Of a DNA stretch of 64,000 nt, positions 16,105-25,255 are shown piece after piece. Position numbers and translations under genes: made by a program. The notes under the pieces were generated by a model. That model saw only the letters and a list, made by a program, of their open reading frames with translations, was not told where the DNA came from and ran no database searches. The number at the start of each line of letters is the position of its first letter. The first letter of the stretch is position 1. Source of the DNA: Flavobacteriales bacterium (GTDB lineage: Bacteria; Bacteroidota; Bacteroidia; Flavobacteriales_F; PHOS-HE28); assembly GCA_016713875.1 (NCBI GenBank), contig JADJOI010000003.1:124001-188000 (forward strand). Reading direction: 5' to 3'.

Positions 16105-18507
16105 TCACCGATCCGCCATCCGCACCAGTCGGATACACCGGAGCATGGTGCCTTCCGCGTTGCGCAGCACCAGCAGGAAGGTGCCCGAGGCAGGCAGTTC
16201 CGCGCCGCCCAGGCGGACCTGTCCGGCACTGGTGAGGGCACGCTGGTGGAGCCTGGCACCGGTCATCGAGTAAACCTCGAGGACTGCGGCTTGCAGGTCG
16301 GCCGGAAGGTCGATGATGCAGCTCTCAGAGAAGGGGTTCGGTGCCGCCCGCAGCCCGGAGATGGACCGGTCCGGCACGGCTGTGGGCTGGGCGGGGAGAT
16401 CGGCCACCCAGGCGCCCCTGCCGAAGGTGAAGATGAAGAGCTTGCGATCCGCTCGTCGCAACCGCAGCGCGTGAACGGACACAGGTGGCAGGCCGGGTTC
16501 GCGCATCCACGAGGTGCCGCCGTCCTCGGTATGGAAGAGCCCGGCGTCGTGCCCGATGTACAGGTGATCAGGGTCGAGCGGATCGACGGCCATGCACTGG
16601 ATGCCGGCACCGGCATTGAAGTTGGCGGAGAGCAGGGTGCTCACCAGTTGCGCACCGGCCGTCAGGCGGCACTGCCACAGCTGCGTGGAGCTTGCCACGA
16701 AGCAGGTGGAGTCCTGCACCGGGTGGGCCAGGATGAACCTGGCGCCCGGCACCGGCGATGGGAAGCGCAGTTCCTGGCCCGCTTGGGCCGTAAGCCCGTG
16801 GAGGTGCACCAGCACGCTGTCCCCCTCGGTCCACCATACCTGCGGGGAGGCCTGGTGCGAAGCAGAGATGGCCAGGGTGCTCACCGCGGTGTAGGGTTGG
16901 CTGATGGGGCTCCATGAATCGCCGCGGTCGATGCTTCGCCACAGCCGCTTCTTGGTGGGGAAGAAGAGCACATCGCTGTTCTGATCGAGCACCATGAACG
17001 GATGGATGAAGAGGGCGCCCTCATCGATGCTGTTGTTGTTGTCCGCGTCCAGTTCGTTCATGATGGACACGTACGAACTGGTGTACGGGACATGGATGTC
17101 GTTGTCGCGATGGATCCGCCCGCTCTGGTAGCTGGCGTAAGCCACGGTGGTGTCCTGCTTGTGGATGAAGCACCAGGCCCCGTCGTATCCCAGGACGGTG
17201 ATGTGCGACGACGGGTCGAACTGGATGGCCGTACCGATGTCCTGCCTGCCGGCGATGATGGACGTGCCGGTGGGGAAATGGTCGCCCCAGTAGATCTGTT
17301 GGTTCACCAGCAGGCTGTCGCTCCTGAACTGGGCATCGAACGGGTAGGGAGCGAAGGGTACGGTATGGATCTCCCCGAACCCGCCGTCATATACGGCGAA
17401 GGCCTTGGTGGGATCGAAGCGGTCGAACGCGAACTGCCAATGATCCACGCCGAGCCCCTGCCAGTGGACGAAGCCGTAGCCCCCGTTGTGGCTGATGAAC
17501 ATCCCGGTCTGGCCGGCGATCAGCACATCGGGGTCGTCCGGCCGCACCGCCAGGGCTTTGCCGATGATGCTCTGCACCAAGGTGTCGGTGACGGTCCACG
17601 TGATGCCACCGTCATCGGAGCGGTGCACGGCCGACGGCGATGGGGCCGTGGACAGTGCGTACATGCGGTCGGGCACGGTGCGGCAGTGGGCCAATTGAAG
17701 GATCACGCCGGCGCCTTGGACCTTGCTGGCCAGAAAGGTCCCCGGATCGCCAGTGGTCGAGCGGAACACCGAGTCCGCACGCACCATGCGCACACTGCCG
17801 TCCTCCCGCACCAGCAGATCGCGCAGGTCGACCGTGGTGCGGTGGAAGACGCTTTGGAAAGTGAGGCCACCATCGTCCGACCGCCAAAGGTGCCTGTTCG
17901 CGCCGGGCCCGTTGGCCAGGGCATAGATGCGTCCGGGTGTGGAGGGATCGGTGGCGATGTCCTCCACGTATTCCAGGACATCGGCTCCTGTCTGTGGCAG
18001 GTAGTGGAAGGTGAGGCCATGGTCCGTGCTTCGCAGCAGATCGCTCCGTTGCACACCCAGGCTGTCGAAGATCGCCCGGTCGGTGCACATGTACAGGGTG
18101 TCGGGTCGGGAAGGGTCCTGGGCCAGGGCCGTCACGTTCATGGGGTGGAACCGGTCCTGCACCGGGCTCCAGGTGAGACCTCGGTCCGCGCTGGTCCACA
18201 GGCCGCCGGTGGAGCTGCCCACCCAGAGGCGATCTGGATCGCTCACATCCTGCATCACGGCGACGTTCCGTCCGGCACCGTTGAAGAACCCGACGCACTG
18301 AAGTCCAACGAGGCTCTTGGCATTTCCATGCGCACCATGGTCCCGCAGGGACAAGGCCTCCTCCCTGGTCCCTTTTCCCTCCTCGGCCCCGGTCTCCAGC
18401 GCCGGGTACATGGCGCGCTGGTCCTCGGTCCGTCCGCCCACCTGGCAGGCGGCCAAGGCGAACACCGGAACAGCAAGGAGAAGGGGTTTGGCGTACCGCA
18501 TGGTCAT
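16105..18507 (-). CDS. BNR/sortilin-type beta-propeller surface protein with lipobox and T9SS domain
   Basis: 800 residues. The N terminus ends in the lipobox-like LAAC, predicting a lipoprotein. The body carries repeats of the photosystem-stability/sortilin type, with Asp-box-like turns such as SADRGLTW, SDDGGITW, SIDRGDSW and TEDGGTSW, predicting one or two beta-propellers. The last about 80 residues (APNPFSESCII, then SGTFLLVLRNAEG) form a type A sorting domain. Lipobox and T9SS domain in one protein is unusual, because both would define its final anchoring. The role is probably binding or scaffolding at the surface. Confidence 0.75.
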   Translation of the reverse strand: MTMRYAKPLLLAVPVFALAACQVGGRTEDQRAMYPALETGAEEGKGTREEALSLRDHGAHGNAKSLVGLQCVGFFNGAGRNVAVMQDVSDPDRLWVGSSTGGLWTSADRGLTWSPVQDRFHPMNVTALAQDPSRPDTLYMCTDRAIFDSLGVQRSDLLRSTDHGLTFHYLPQTGADVLEYVEDIATDPSTPGRIYALANGPGANRHLWRSDDGGLTFQSVFHRTTVDLRDLLVREDGSVRMVRADSVFRSTTGDPGTFLASKVQGAGVILQLAHCRTVPDRMYALSTAPSPSAVHRSDDGGITWTVTDTLVQSIIGKALAVRPDDPDVLIAGQTGMFISHNGGYGFVHWQGLGVDHWQFAFDRFDPTKAFAVYDGGFGEIHTVPFAPYPFDAQFRSDSLLVNQQIYWGDHFPTGTSIIAGRQDIGTAIQFDPSSHITVLGYDGAWCFIHKQDTTVAYASYQSGRIHRDNDIHVPYTSSYVSIMNELDADNNNSIDEGALFIHPFMVLDQNSDVLFFPTKKRLWRSIDRGDSWSPISQPYTAVSTLAISASHQASPQVWWTEGDSVLVHLHGLTAQAGQELRFPSPVPGARFILAHPVQDSTCFVASSTQLWQCRLTAGAQLVSTLLSANFNAGAGIQCMAVDPLDPDHLYIGHDAGLFHTEDGGTSWMREPGLPPVSVHALRLRRADRKLFIFTFGRGAWVADLPAQPTAVPDRSISGLRAAPNPFSESCIIDLPADLQAAVLEVYSMTGARLHQRALTSAGQVRLGGAELPASGTFLLVLRNAEGTMLRCIRLVRMADR

Positions 18508-18627
18508 TGGCAGACGTGGAGGGATCCGCTGCGTTGCCTGGCGGAGCTTGAGCGCTCACTGCGCAGACCCTCCTGAATGCGTTCGCAGCGGCGCACGAGG
18601 GATGGCCCAAGCGGGCGCCGTCCGACC

Positions 18628-19449
18628 CTATTCCAGCACCACCCGCACCGCCGTCGGACCCATGCCGTGCAGCAGGTAGGCGCCGGGCGGCAGCGCACCC
18701 AGGTCGAGGCGCGCGGGCGAGGCGATGGGTGTGAAGCGCAGGAGCGTGCGGCCCGTGAGGTCGCAGAGGGACAGGGGGCCGGGCGTGCCCGGCGTGTCCA
18801 CCACGAGCAAGCCCGAGGTGGGGTTGGGATGCACGCTGGGCGCAGGCGCAGCGATCGGACCGTTCACGGCGGTGGGCACGACCACGTCGAAGCCGATGTC
18901 CTGCCAGGTGGTGACCACGCTCTGGCCCGTGGGCGAACTGAGGTCGTTCCAGTAGAGCTTGCGGCCGGCCTGGTTGGTGGCGAGCGTGCCGAAGTTGGTG
19001 GTGGCGCTGCCCGTGAAGCTCAGGTCCACGACCAGGGTGCGCGTGGGGTCGTAGGTGAAGGTGCTGTCCAGCTCGATCGCGAACCAATCGCCGGTGGTGC
19101 CCGGGGCGATGCTGTAGCTGGCGCGCGCGAGCGCGGTGTCCAGCCCGGTGAAGAAGGTGTCGCCGCCGGCGAAGGCCGTGGCCGTGGTCTGCGTCAGGCG
19201 CACCATGAAGTCCGTGAGCGCGTTGCCGCTGGCCTGGCCGGTGCTGCCGTAGCGGTAGTACAGGCGGGTGATCTCGCCGGCCACCGCGCCCGTGAGGTCG
19301 CCGGGCAGGTAGAGGCATTGGCTGTGGTTCGCTGTGGTGAGGTTGCCCAGCAGGAAGGTGCTGTTGCTGGACCCGCAGCATTTCTGAACGTCCTGGGCCT
19401 TCAACAGAGGGCCGAACAACGGAAGCAGGAGGAGGAGCGAGGTGCGCAT
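18628..19449 (-). CDS. secreted protein with T9SS type A sorting domain
   Basis: 273 residues. Signal peptide MRTSLLLLLPLFGPLLKAQ. The middle domain (about residues 25-190) is all-beta, not recognised, and starts with a CC pair. The C terminus shows the type A sorting pattern: HPNPTSGLL, then LCDLTGRTLL, then LPPGAYLLHG. It is likely T9SS cargo exposed on the surface. The promoter-like box at 19468-19475 supports this start. It is followed on the same strand by another cargo gene upstream, but 76 bases and a separate -7 box suggest independent transcription. Confidence 0.75.
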   Translation of the reverse strand: MRTSLLLLLPLFGPLLKAQDVQKCCGSSNSTFLLGNLTTANHSQCLYLPGDLTGAVAGEITRLYYRYGSTGQASGNALTDFMVRLTQTTATAFAGGDTFFTGLDTALARASYSIAPGTTGDWFAIELDSTFTYDPTRTLVVDLSFTGSATTNFGTLATNQAGRKLYWNDLSSPTGQSVVTTWQDIGFDVVVPTAVNGPIAAPAPSVHPNPTSGLLVVDTPGTPGPLSLCDLTGRTLLRFTPIASPARLDLGALPPGAYLLHGMGPTAVRVVLE

Positions 19450-19467
19450 GGGCCTGGCTTGGTCGGT

Positions 19468-19475
19468 CCAAAGTA
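19468..19475 (-). promoter_or_regulatory. -7-like element
   Basis: TACTTTGG on the minus strand, 18 bases before the ATG at 19449. Confidence 0.45.
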
Positions 19476-19525
19476 GGCCACGGCCGCGGTCGAGAACGGA
19501 CCGCGGTGACGACGCGTGATGCGTC

Positions 19526-21535
19526 CTACTGCAGCACCACCCTCAACGCCTGGTCCGCCGCGCCGTGCAGCAGGTAGGTGCCGGGGGCGAGCCCTGCGGT
19601 GGGCAGCACGACGCGATCACCGGTGGTGCTGAAGGGTGTGCTGGTGAGGCGGCCCTCCACGGTGGTGAGGCGCAGCAGGCGGCCGGCCGTCACCCCGGTG
19701 AGGACGAGCTCCTGGCCGGCAAGGGCGGGCACGGGGCCCAGGCGAACGGCCGAGGCATGCGCATCCGCGAGGCCGGTGCAGATCTCGATGGTGATCGTGG
19801 TGCTGTCCGAGACCGCGCAGGTGCCCTGCGTGGCCGTGACGCTGAAGGTGGTGGTCTGCGTGATGCTGATGGGCAGGGTGGGGGTGCTGGCGTTGCCGGG
19901 CTGCCACACGTAGGTGCAGCCGGGGCAGGGGCCGGGATCGAGGATGGTGGTGAGGCTGTCGCACACGGTCTCGCTGGGCGGCAGGTCGGCGGTGGCACTG
20001 CCGGCCGTGAGCGGAAGGGTGACGGGAGCACTGCTGCCGCAGGCATTGGTGGCGGCCACGCCGATGGTGCTGGGCCCGGCGTCGACGGCCAGTAGTTGCA
20101 CGGTGCCGGTGCCCTGGCCGGCGGCGATGTTCCAGGTGCCAGGGTCCCACGTGTAGGTGGAAGCGTCCCCGAAGGCGTCGACGGCCAGGGACACGGTGTC
20201 ACCCACGCACCAACTGCTGGTGAGCACGTCGATGCCGAACGGATCGTAGGGGGCGCCGCCGCACCAGCCGTAGAGCGCCACCACGCCATCGTCGTTGCCG
20301 GAGGGCAGGCTCAGCACGCCGGGGCCGGGGTCGAAGTCGACGGCGTAGTTCTGGTTCAACGAGCCTACGGCGAAGGTGCCGCCGCGCAGGTCGAAGCCCT
20401 TGGCGATGGGGTAGGTGCAGTCCGTACCGCTGTAGAGTTGGAGGCTGAAGTCCACCAGGCCGCTCACGTTCATCTTGAAGAAGCGGTAATAGCTGGCCGT
20501 GCAGTTGTTGCTGTAGCTGCCGATGGCGCCGCCCTGCTCATCGGCCACATAGTCGCCCAGTCGCAGGTTGCCCGTGCTGATCAGCGCGGTCTGGTAGATC
20601 TGGTTCAAGGTCTGCCCGCTGCGGTCGAACTTCAAGGCCCAGAAGCCGGCTCCGGCGCTGGCGCGCGCCATCAGGTAGGCGTTGTCGGCCTCGTCCACCG
20701 CCAGGCGTTGGTCGCCGTAGCCGATGTAGGCATGGGCGATGAAGGCGAAGCTGCTGTCGTAGCGCAGCAGGTGCTGCGAGTCGTTGTACACGTTGAAGAT
20801 GCCGGGGCCCGGGTCCACGTCGATCTGGCCGCTCAGTGGTCCGCCGTTGTCCAGCGACCGGGTGAAGTAGAAGCCGGAACCGTCGCGCAGCGCCGCGATG
20901 TCGCGGCTGCTGCTGAAGCTGCTGGGCCAGGCGCTCACCTCGGCCCAGTGCAGGCTGCCATCGGCGCGGTAGCGGGCCACGAAGGTGCCGATGCAGGAAG
21001 AGGGCACCACCAGGTCGAACACACCGGGGCCGGGGTCCATGTCGTAGGTGCCCTGGCCCAGGTCGCCCGCGATGAAGAGGTTGCCGGCATCGTCGCAGCT
21101 GATGCCACCATAGTCCTCGCTGAGGTCGGTGGTGTTCTCCACGCTGAAGCCCCAGAGGAACTGGCCGCTGCTGGTGTACTTGGCGTACACCTTGCCGGGG
21201 TCCACCAGCGTGGTGAAGGGGCCGGGGTCCAGGTCGAGCTGCCCGGTGCTGAGGCCCACATAAATGAACACGTTGTCGCTGGCGTCCACGTCCATGTCGA
21301 TCGCGTAAAGCGATGGCGCGCTGAAGGTCTTGGTCCAAAGGACGTTGCCGGTGGTGCTATAGCGCTGCAGCACCACGTTGTTACCGCCGGTGCCCAGGGC
21401 GAAGACCTCGCCGTTGGCGGCGAACTTCACGCGCACGATGCCCTGCGGGGCGGGTGTGGCCCAGTTCAGGTCGAACTGTTGGGCGTGGGTGTTCAGGAAG
21501 GTGACGAGGACGACGAGGAGGAACGGTGCACGCAT
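19526..21535 (-). CDS. secreted repeat protein with DPGPG motifs, PKD-like part and T9SS domain
   Basis: 669 residues from the ATG at 21535; longer upstream frames lack a signal peptide. Signal peptide MRAPFLLVVLVTFLNTHAQ. Residues 20-470 contain beta-propeller-like repeats marked by D-[LMVF]-DPGP motifs, of which four are visible. An Ig/PKD-like section follows with paired cysteines (CVGDTV, CGSSAPV, CDSLTT, CPGCTYVW). The protein ends in a sorting domain (LAPGTYLLHGAADQALRVVLQ). It should be a large surface-exposed structural or adhesive protein. A -7-like box lies 19 bases upstream of the chosen start. Confidence 0.75.
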   Translation of the reverse strand: MRAPFLLVVLVTFLNTHAQQFDLNWATPAPQGIVRVKFAANGEVFALGTGGNNVVLQRYSTTGNVLWTKTFSAPSLYAIDMDVDASDNVFIYVGLSTGQLDLDPGPFTTLVDPGKVYAKYTSSGQFLWGFSVENTTDLSEDYGGISCDDAGNLFIAGDLGQGTYDMDPGPGVFDLVVPSSCIGTFVARYRADGSLHWAEVSAWPSSFSSSRDIAALRDGSGFYFTRSLDNGGPLSGQIDVDPGPGIFNVYNDSQHLLRYDSSFAFIAHAYIGYGDQRLAVDEADNAYLMARASAGAGFWALKFDRSGQTLNQIYQTALISTGNLRLGDYVADEQGGAIGSYSNNCTASYYRFFKMNVSGLVDFSLQLYSGTDCTYPIAKGFDLRGGTFAVGSLNQNYAVDFDPGPGVLSLPSGNDDGVVALYGWCGGAPYDPFGIDVLTSSWCVGDTVSLAVDAFGDASTYTWDPGTWNIAAGQGTGTVQLLAVDAGPSTIGVAATNACGSSAPVTLPLTAGSATADLPPSETVCDSLTTILDPGPCPGCTYVWQPGNASTPTLPISITQTTTFSVTATQGTCAVSDSTTITIEICTGLADAHASAVRLGPVPALAGQELVLTGVTAGRLLRLTTVEGRLTSTPFSTTGDRVVLPTAGLAPGTYLLHGAADQALRVVLQ

Positions 21536-21554
21536 GCGGATCGGGATGTGGGGG

Positions 21555-21562
21555 TGAAGGTA
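21555..21562 (-). promoter_or_regulatory. -7-like element
   Basis: TACCTTCA on the minus strand, 19 bases before the ATG at 21535. Confidence 0.4.
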
Positions 21563-21636
21563 GAGGGCGGTCAAGCATGGCGGTGCCGATCGGCACCGTG
21601 GCGGGTGCCGGAGCCCATGACCCGGAGCGGCCGGGC

Positions 21637-22070
21637 CTAGTCCGCCTTGGCCGCGCCCCGACCGAGCATGAAGCCGACGGCCCCGCCCACACCGGCGGTC
21701 CACACCGTGTTGGCGGCCACGTCCACCACCACGGCCATGGGCCCGTCGAACAGGTTCATCATGGCCATGAAGGAGAGGTCGACGCTCAGGTAGAACAGGA
21801 AGCCGACGACGGCACCGGCCACCAGCCTTCGGTGAGGCTGTTGACGCCCATGCGCCCGAAGGACCAGGCCAGCAGCAGCGCCAGGCACAGGTTGCTCAGG
21901 AACATGAGCGCCAGGTTCATTTCCTCCTCGGTCTTCATCAGCCCGGGGTAGCTCAGCATGTGGGCCTCCATCCAGCCCATCAGCAGCATGCCGAAGATCA
22001 GCCAGCCCAGCAGGAAGGCGACGACACCGCCCACCAGGGCGGCCAGCAACGTACGCGTGTCCATGGTCAT
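21637..22070 (-). pseudogene. four-helix membrane protein gene with a -1 frameshift
   Basis: Two overlapping frames together make one protein of about 144 residues. The first, from ATG 22070, contains two membrane helices (VGGVVAFLLGWLIFGMLL and LALMFLSNLCLALLLAW) and reaches NSLTEG. The second frame continues LVAGAVVGFLFYLSVDLSF and a fourth helix before the stop at 21637. One base is missing near 21823-21828. The joined product is a plausible small integral membrane protein of unknown family. The loss could be a sequencing error or a true inactivation. A -7-like box sits 17 bases before the start. Confidence 0.7.
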
Positions 22071-22087
22071 CGGGTGTTGGTGTACAT

Positions 22088-22095
22088 CGAAAGTA
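22088..22095 (-). promoter_or_regulatory. -7-like element
   Basis: TACTTTCG on the minus strand, 17 bases before the ATG at 22070. Confidence 0.5.
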
Positions 22096-22136
22096 CCCAT
22101 CCCGGCCGGATCGATCAGGCATGGTCTTCCTTCCTC

Positions 22137-22250
22137 CGTTCGGCTTCCAGCTTCCGGCCTCCAGCCTCCAGCCGCAGGCTTTCAGCTTTGATCATTCATC
22201 TTTCATTTTTCACCTTTCAGCGTACTGCTTTCCCCTTTCCTGTCCTCCAC
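22137..22250 (-). repeat. intergenic CTTCCAGC repeat followed by pyrimidine tract
   Basis: Reads as the inverse of the GGAAGCTGGAGGC family (22137-22190), then turns into C/T-rich DNA (22190-22250) directly before copA. The same pairing of repeat and pyrimidine tract occurs at 26041-26188. Confidence 0.6.
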
Positions 22251-22259
22251 CTTTGTCAC

Positions 22260-24482
22260 ATGGAACGCACCCTGCGCACCTATCCGGTGACGGGCATGAC
22301 CTGTGCGAGCTGCGTGTTGAGCGTGGAGAAGGCGCTACGGGCCGAAGCGGGCGTCACTGACGTGAACGTGAACCTGGCGACGCACACCGCGCAGGTGGCT
22401 TGGCAGGGCGATGTGGTGAATGCCCAGGGATTACGTGCAGCCGTGCAGCGTGCCGGCTACGACCTTTTAGTGACGGACGAGAGCGAGGCGCTGGAGGCGG
22501 CCGAACGCATGCAGCAGCGCGAGCACGACGCGTTGCGACGGCGTTTAAGGGCGGCCCTGGGGTTCACCGCGCCGCTCGTGGTGGTGGGCATGGCCTTCAT
22601 GCACGCTCCGTGGAGCCCGTGGGTGCAGTGGGCCCTGGCCACGCCGGTGGTGCTCGTGTTCGGGCGCTCGTTCTTCACCAACGCCTGGAGGCAGGCGAAG
22701 CACCGCAGCGCCAACATGGACACCCTGGTGGCCCTCAGCACCGGTGTGTCGTACGGGTTCAGCGTGTTCGCCACCCTCGTTCCGGCGTTCTGGACCGCTC
22801 GGGGACTGACGCCCCATGTGTACTTCGAGGCTGCCGCGGTGGTCATCACCTTCATCCTGCTGGGCAGGTTCCTGGAGGAGCGCGCCAAGGCCGGCACCGG
22901 TCGCGCGATCAAGAAGCTCATGGGCCTTCGTCCGAACATCGTGCTGCGCGAAGCGGCCGACGGTTCCACCCGCGAGGTGCCCATCGCCGAGGTGAACGTG
23001 GACGACATCCTGGTGCTGCGGCCGGGCGAGCGCATCGGCGTGGACGGCGAGGTGCTGAGCGGCGAGAGCCATGTGGACGAGAGCATGCTGAGCGGCGAGC
23101 CCGTGCCCGTGGCGAAGACGCCCGGCGCGAAGCTGCTGGCCGGCACCATCAACCAGAAGGGGAGCCTGCGCATGCGGGCCGAGAAGGTCGGCACGGCCAC
23201 GCTGCTGGCGAACATCGTGCGGGCCGTGCAGCAGGCCCAGGGCAGCAAGGCGCCCGTGCAGCAGCTGGTGGACAAGGTGGCGGCGGTGTTCGTGCCCATC
23301 GTGATCGGCATCGCGATCCTCAGCGCCGTGCTGTGGTGGGTGTTCGGCGGCGAGCACGCGTTCACCCAAGGGCTGCTGGCGCTCGTCACCGTGCTGGTGA
23401 TCGCCTGCCCCTGTGCGCTGGGCCTCGCCACGCCCACGGCCATCATGGCCGGCATGGGCAAGGGTGCCGAGAACGGCATCCTCATCAAGGACGCCGAAAG
23501 CCTCGAGCGTGCGCGCGCCATCACCGCGATGGTGCTGGACAAGACCGGCACCATCACCGAAGGCAGGCCGGAGGTGGTGGAGGCCGTGGGCCTGGAGGAT
23601 GCCGAGGCCATGACGGCCCTGTTCGCGATCGAGACACGCTCCACGCATCCGCTTGCGGAAGCGGTCGTGCGGCACCTCCACCCACTGCACACCTCGCTGT
23701 CCACACCCCGCGTCTCGAGCGTCGAGGACCTCGCTGGCAAAGGCGTGAAAGCCACCGTGGCAGGCGCCACCTGGCTGGTGGGCAACCGCCGCCTGCTGGA
23801 GGAGCACGGCATCGCCATCACCGGCGAATGGCGTGAGCAGGAGAAGCGCTGGCAGGATTCGGCATACACCCTGGTGTGGCTGGCCGACGGCACGCAAGTG
23901 CGTGCGGCCCTCGCCATCACCGACCGGATCAAGCCTTCGGCGGCGGAGGCCATCGCCCGGCTGCAGAAGGCCGGCATCAAGGTGTACATGCAGACCGGCG
24001 ATGCGCGACGCACCGCGCAGGCTGTAGCGAAGGCGGTGGGCATCGCCGACTTCCGCAGCGAGGTGCTGCCCAGGGACAAGGGCGCCTTCGTGGCCGGCTT
24101 GCAGCAGCAGGGCCACGTGGTGGCCATGGTGGGCGACGGCATCAACGACAGCGAGGCGCTCGCCAAGGCCGATGTGAGCATCGCCATGGGCAGGGGCAGC
24201 GACATCGCCATGGACGTGGCGCGCATGACCCTTATCAGCACCGACCTGCTCGCCATCCCGCGCGCCATCCAGCTCTCACGCCGTACCGTGTCGCTCATCC
24301 GCCAGAACCTCTTCTGGGCCTTCATCTACAACCTCATCGGCATCCCGATCGCGGCGGGCGTGCTCATCCCGGTCAACGGGTTCCACCTGGACCCGATGAT
24401 CGCCGGGGCCGCGATGGCGCTCAGCAGTGTGAGCGTGGTGGCGAACAGCCTGCGCCTTCGGGCGGTGCGGCTGGATGGTTGA
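22260..24482 (+). CDS. copA: copper-translocating P-type ATPase
   Basis: 740 residues from the ATG at 22260; the longer open frame upstream is repeat DNA. One N-terminal heavy-metal-binding domain has the motif MTCASC with Cys15 and Cys18. Eight membrane segments are expected. The transport site is CPC at 383-385 in the sixth, the phosphorylated Asp427 lies in DKTGT, and the hinge GDGIND is at 625-630. These are the hallmarks of P1B-1 ATPases that export Cu(I) from the cytoplasm. No copper chaperone or regulator is adjacent. A hairpin at 24488-24512 probably ends the transcript. The length and all motifs are intact. Confidence 0.95.
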   Translation: MERTLRTYPVTGMTCASCVLSVEKALRAEAGVTDVNVNLATHTAQVAWQGDVVNAQGLRAAVQRAGYDLLVTDESEALEAAERMQQREHDALRRRLRAALGFTAPLVVVGMAFMHAPWSPWVQWALATPVVLVFGRSFFTNAWRQAKHRSANMDTLVALSTGVSYGFSVFATLVPAFWTARGLTPHVYFEAAAVVITFILLGRFLEERAKAGTGRAIKKLMGLRPNIVLREAADGSTREVPIAEVNVDDILVLRPGERIGVDGEVLSGESHVDESMLSGEPVPVAKTPGAKLLAGTINQKGSLRMRAEKVGTATLLANIVRAVQQAQGSKAPVQQLVDKVAAVFVPIVIGIAILSAVLWWVFGGEHAFTQGLLALVTVLVIACPCALGLATPTAIMAGMGKGAENGILIKDAESLERARAITAMVLDKTGTITEGRPEVVEAVGLEDAEAMTALFAIETRSTHPLAEAVVRHLHPLHTSLSTPRVSSVEDLAGKGVKATVAGATWLVGNRRLLEEHGIAITGEWREQEKRWQDSAYTLVWLADGTQVRAALAITDRIKPSAAEAIARLQKAGIKVYMQTGDARRTAQAVAKAVGIADFRSEVLPRDKGAFVAGLQQQGHVVAMVGDGINDSEALAKADVSIAMGRGSDIAMDVARMTLISTDLLAIPRAIQLSRRTVSLIRQNLFWAFIYNLIGIPIAAGVLIPVNGFHLDPMIAGAAMALSSVSVVANSLRLRAVRLDG

Positions 24483-24487
24483 GCCAT

Positions 24488-24512
24488 CGCCCTGCCGATG
24501 TGCGGCGGGGCG
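24488..24512 (+). terminator. hairpin after copA
   Basis: Arms 24488-24497 and 24503-24512 pair over 10 bp with one G-U, around a 5-nt loop. It starts six bases after the copA stop and lies in the 47-base gap between convergent genes. No strong T run follows. Confidence 0.5.
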
Positions 24513-24529
24513 TCCTCGTTCCGCATGCG

Positions 24530-25216
24530 TCAGATGGCACTGAGCCCGCCATCCACGCCGATCACCTGCCCGGTGATCCAACGGGCGTCGTGGCCCAGCA
24601 GGAAGACGGCCATCGCCGCGAGCTCGTCGGCCTCGCCCACGCGCTTGAGCGGATGGCGGTCCGCACTGGCGGCCTCGCGCTCGGGGGAGCTCAGCAACTT
24701 CTCGGCGAGGGGAGTGCGTGTGAGGCTCGGTGCGATGCAGTTGACGCGCACGTGCGGCGCGAGCTCGGCGGCGAGCGACTTGGCCAGGCCTTCCACGGCG
24801 CCCTTGGCCGCTGCCACACCCGCATGGAAGGCCATTCCTCGCTTCACGGCCACGGTGCTGAAGAGCACGATGCCGCTGCCCGGGGCCTTTTTCAGCCGGT
24901 CGGCACAGGCCTGGATGGTCGTGAACGCGCCCACGACATTGAGCTCAAAGGCGCTGCGGAGGTCTTCGGCCTTGGTGGAGCGCAGCGGCTTGAGGTCGAT
25001 GCTGCCGGGGGCATACACCAGGCCGGAGAGCTCGGTGGGCGGACGGTCGGTAGGGAAGGGCCCGGAGGTGACGTCGTGCGGGATGTGCGGTGCGTCGAGG
25101 CCGGTGCCGCGCCGGCCGCAGGTGATCACGGGGTGGCCCTGGGCGAGCAGGCGCCGTGCGGTGGCCTGGCCGATGCCGCTCGATGCGCCGACCACAAGGA
25201 GGGGAGCGGGGGACAT
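24530..25216 (-). CDS. SDR-family protein lacking the catalytic tyrosine
   Basis: 228 residues with a Rossmann start GASSGIG at 10-16, ELNVVGAF around 91-98 and a C-terminal TGQVIGVDGG, typical of short-chain dehydrogenases. Ser120 and Lys138 are at the expected places, but the position four before the lysine, normally Tyr in YxxxK, is Val134 (GVAAAKGAVEG). Either the subfamily uses another residue or the protein is not a classical oxidoreductase. It is compact, with the cofactor loop shortened. The reading frame is intact. It lies between copA (convergent) and the response regulator (upstream, same strand, 39-base gap). Confidence 0.85.
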   Translation of the reverse strand: MSPAPLLVVGASSGIGQATARRLLAQGHPVITCGRRGTGLDAPHIPHDVTSGPFPTDRPPTELSGLVYAPGSIDLKPLRSTKAEDLRSAFELNVVGAFTTIQACADRLKKAPGSGIVLFSTVAVKRGMAFHAGVAAAKGAVEGLAKSLAAELAPHVRVNCIAPSLTRTPLAEKLLSSPEREAASADRHPLKRVGEADELAAMAVFLLGHDARWITGQVIGVDGGLSAI

Positions 25217-25255
25217 GTGCCCCAGGAACAGCGGCGGCGCCCGCCTTGTTCGCGA

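Noticed and set aside
17002..18576. A 524-codon + strand frame opposite the propeller gene
   Set aside because: Shadow of the minus-strand gene, whose propeller repeats and lipobox are clear.
22457..24325. Long antisense frames over copA
   Set aside because: Ser/Ala/Thr-rich shadow translation; the P-type ATPase motifs on the + strand are unambiguous.
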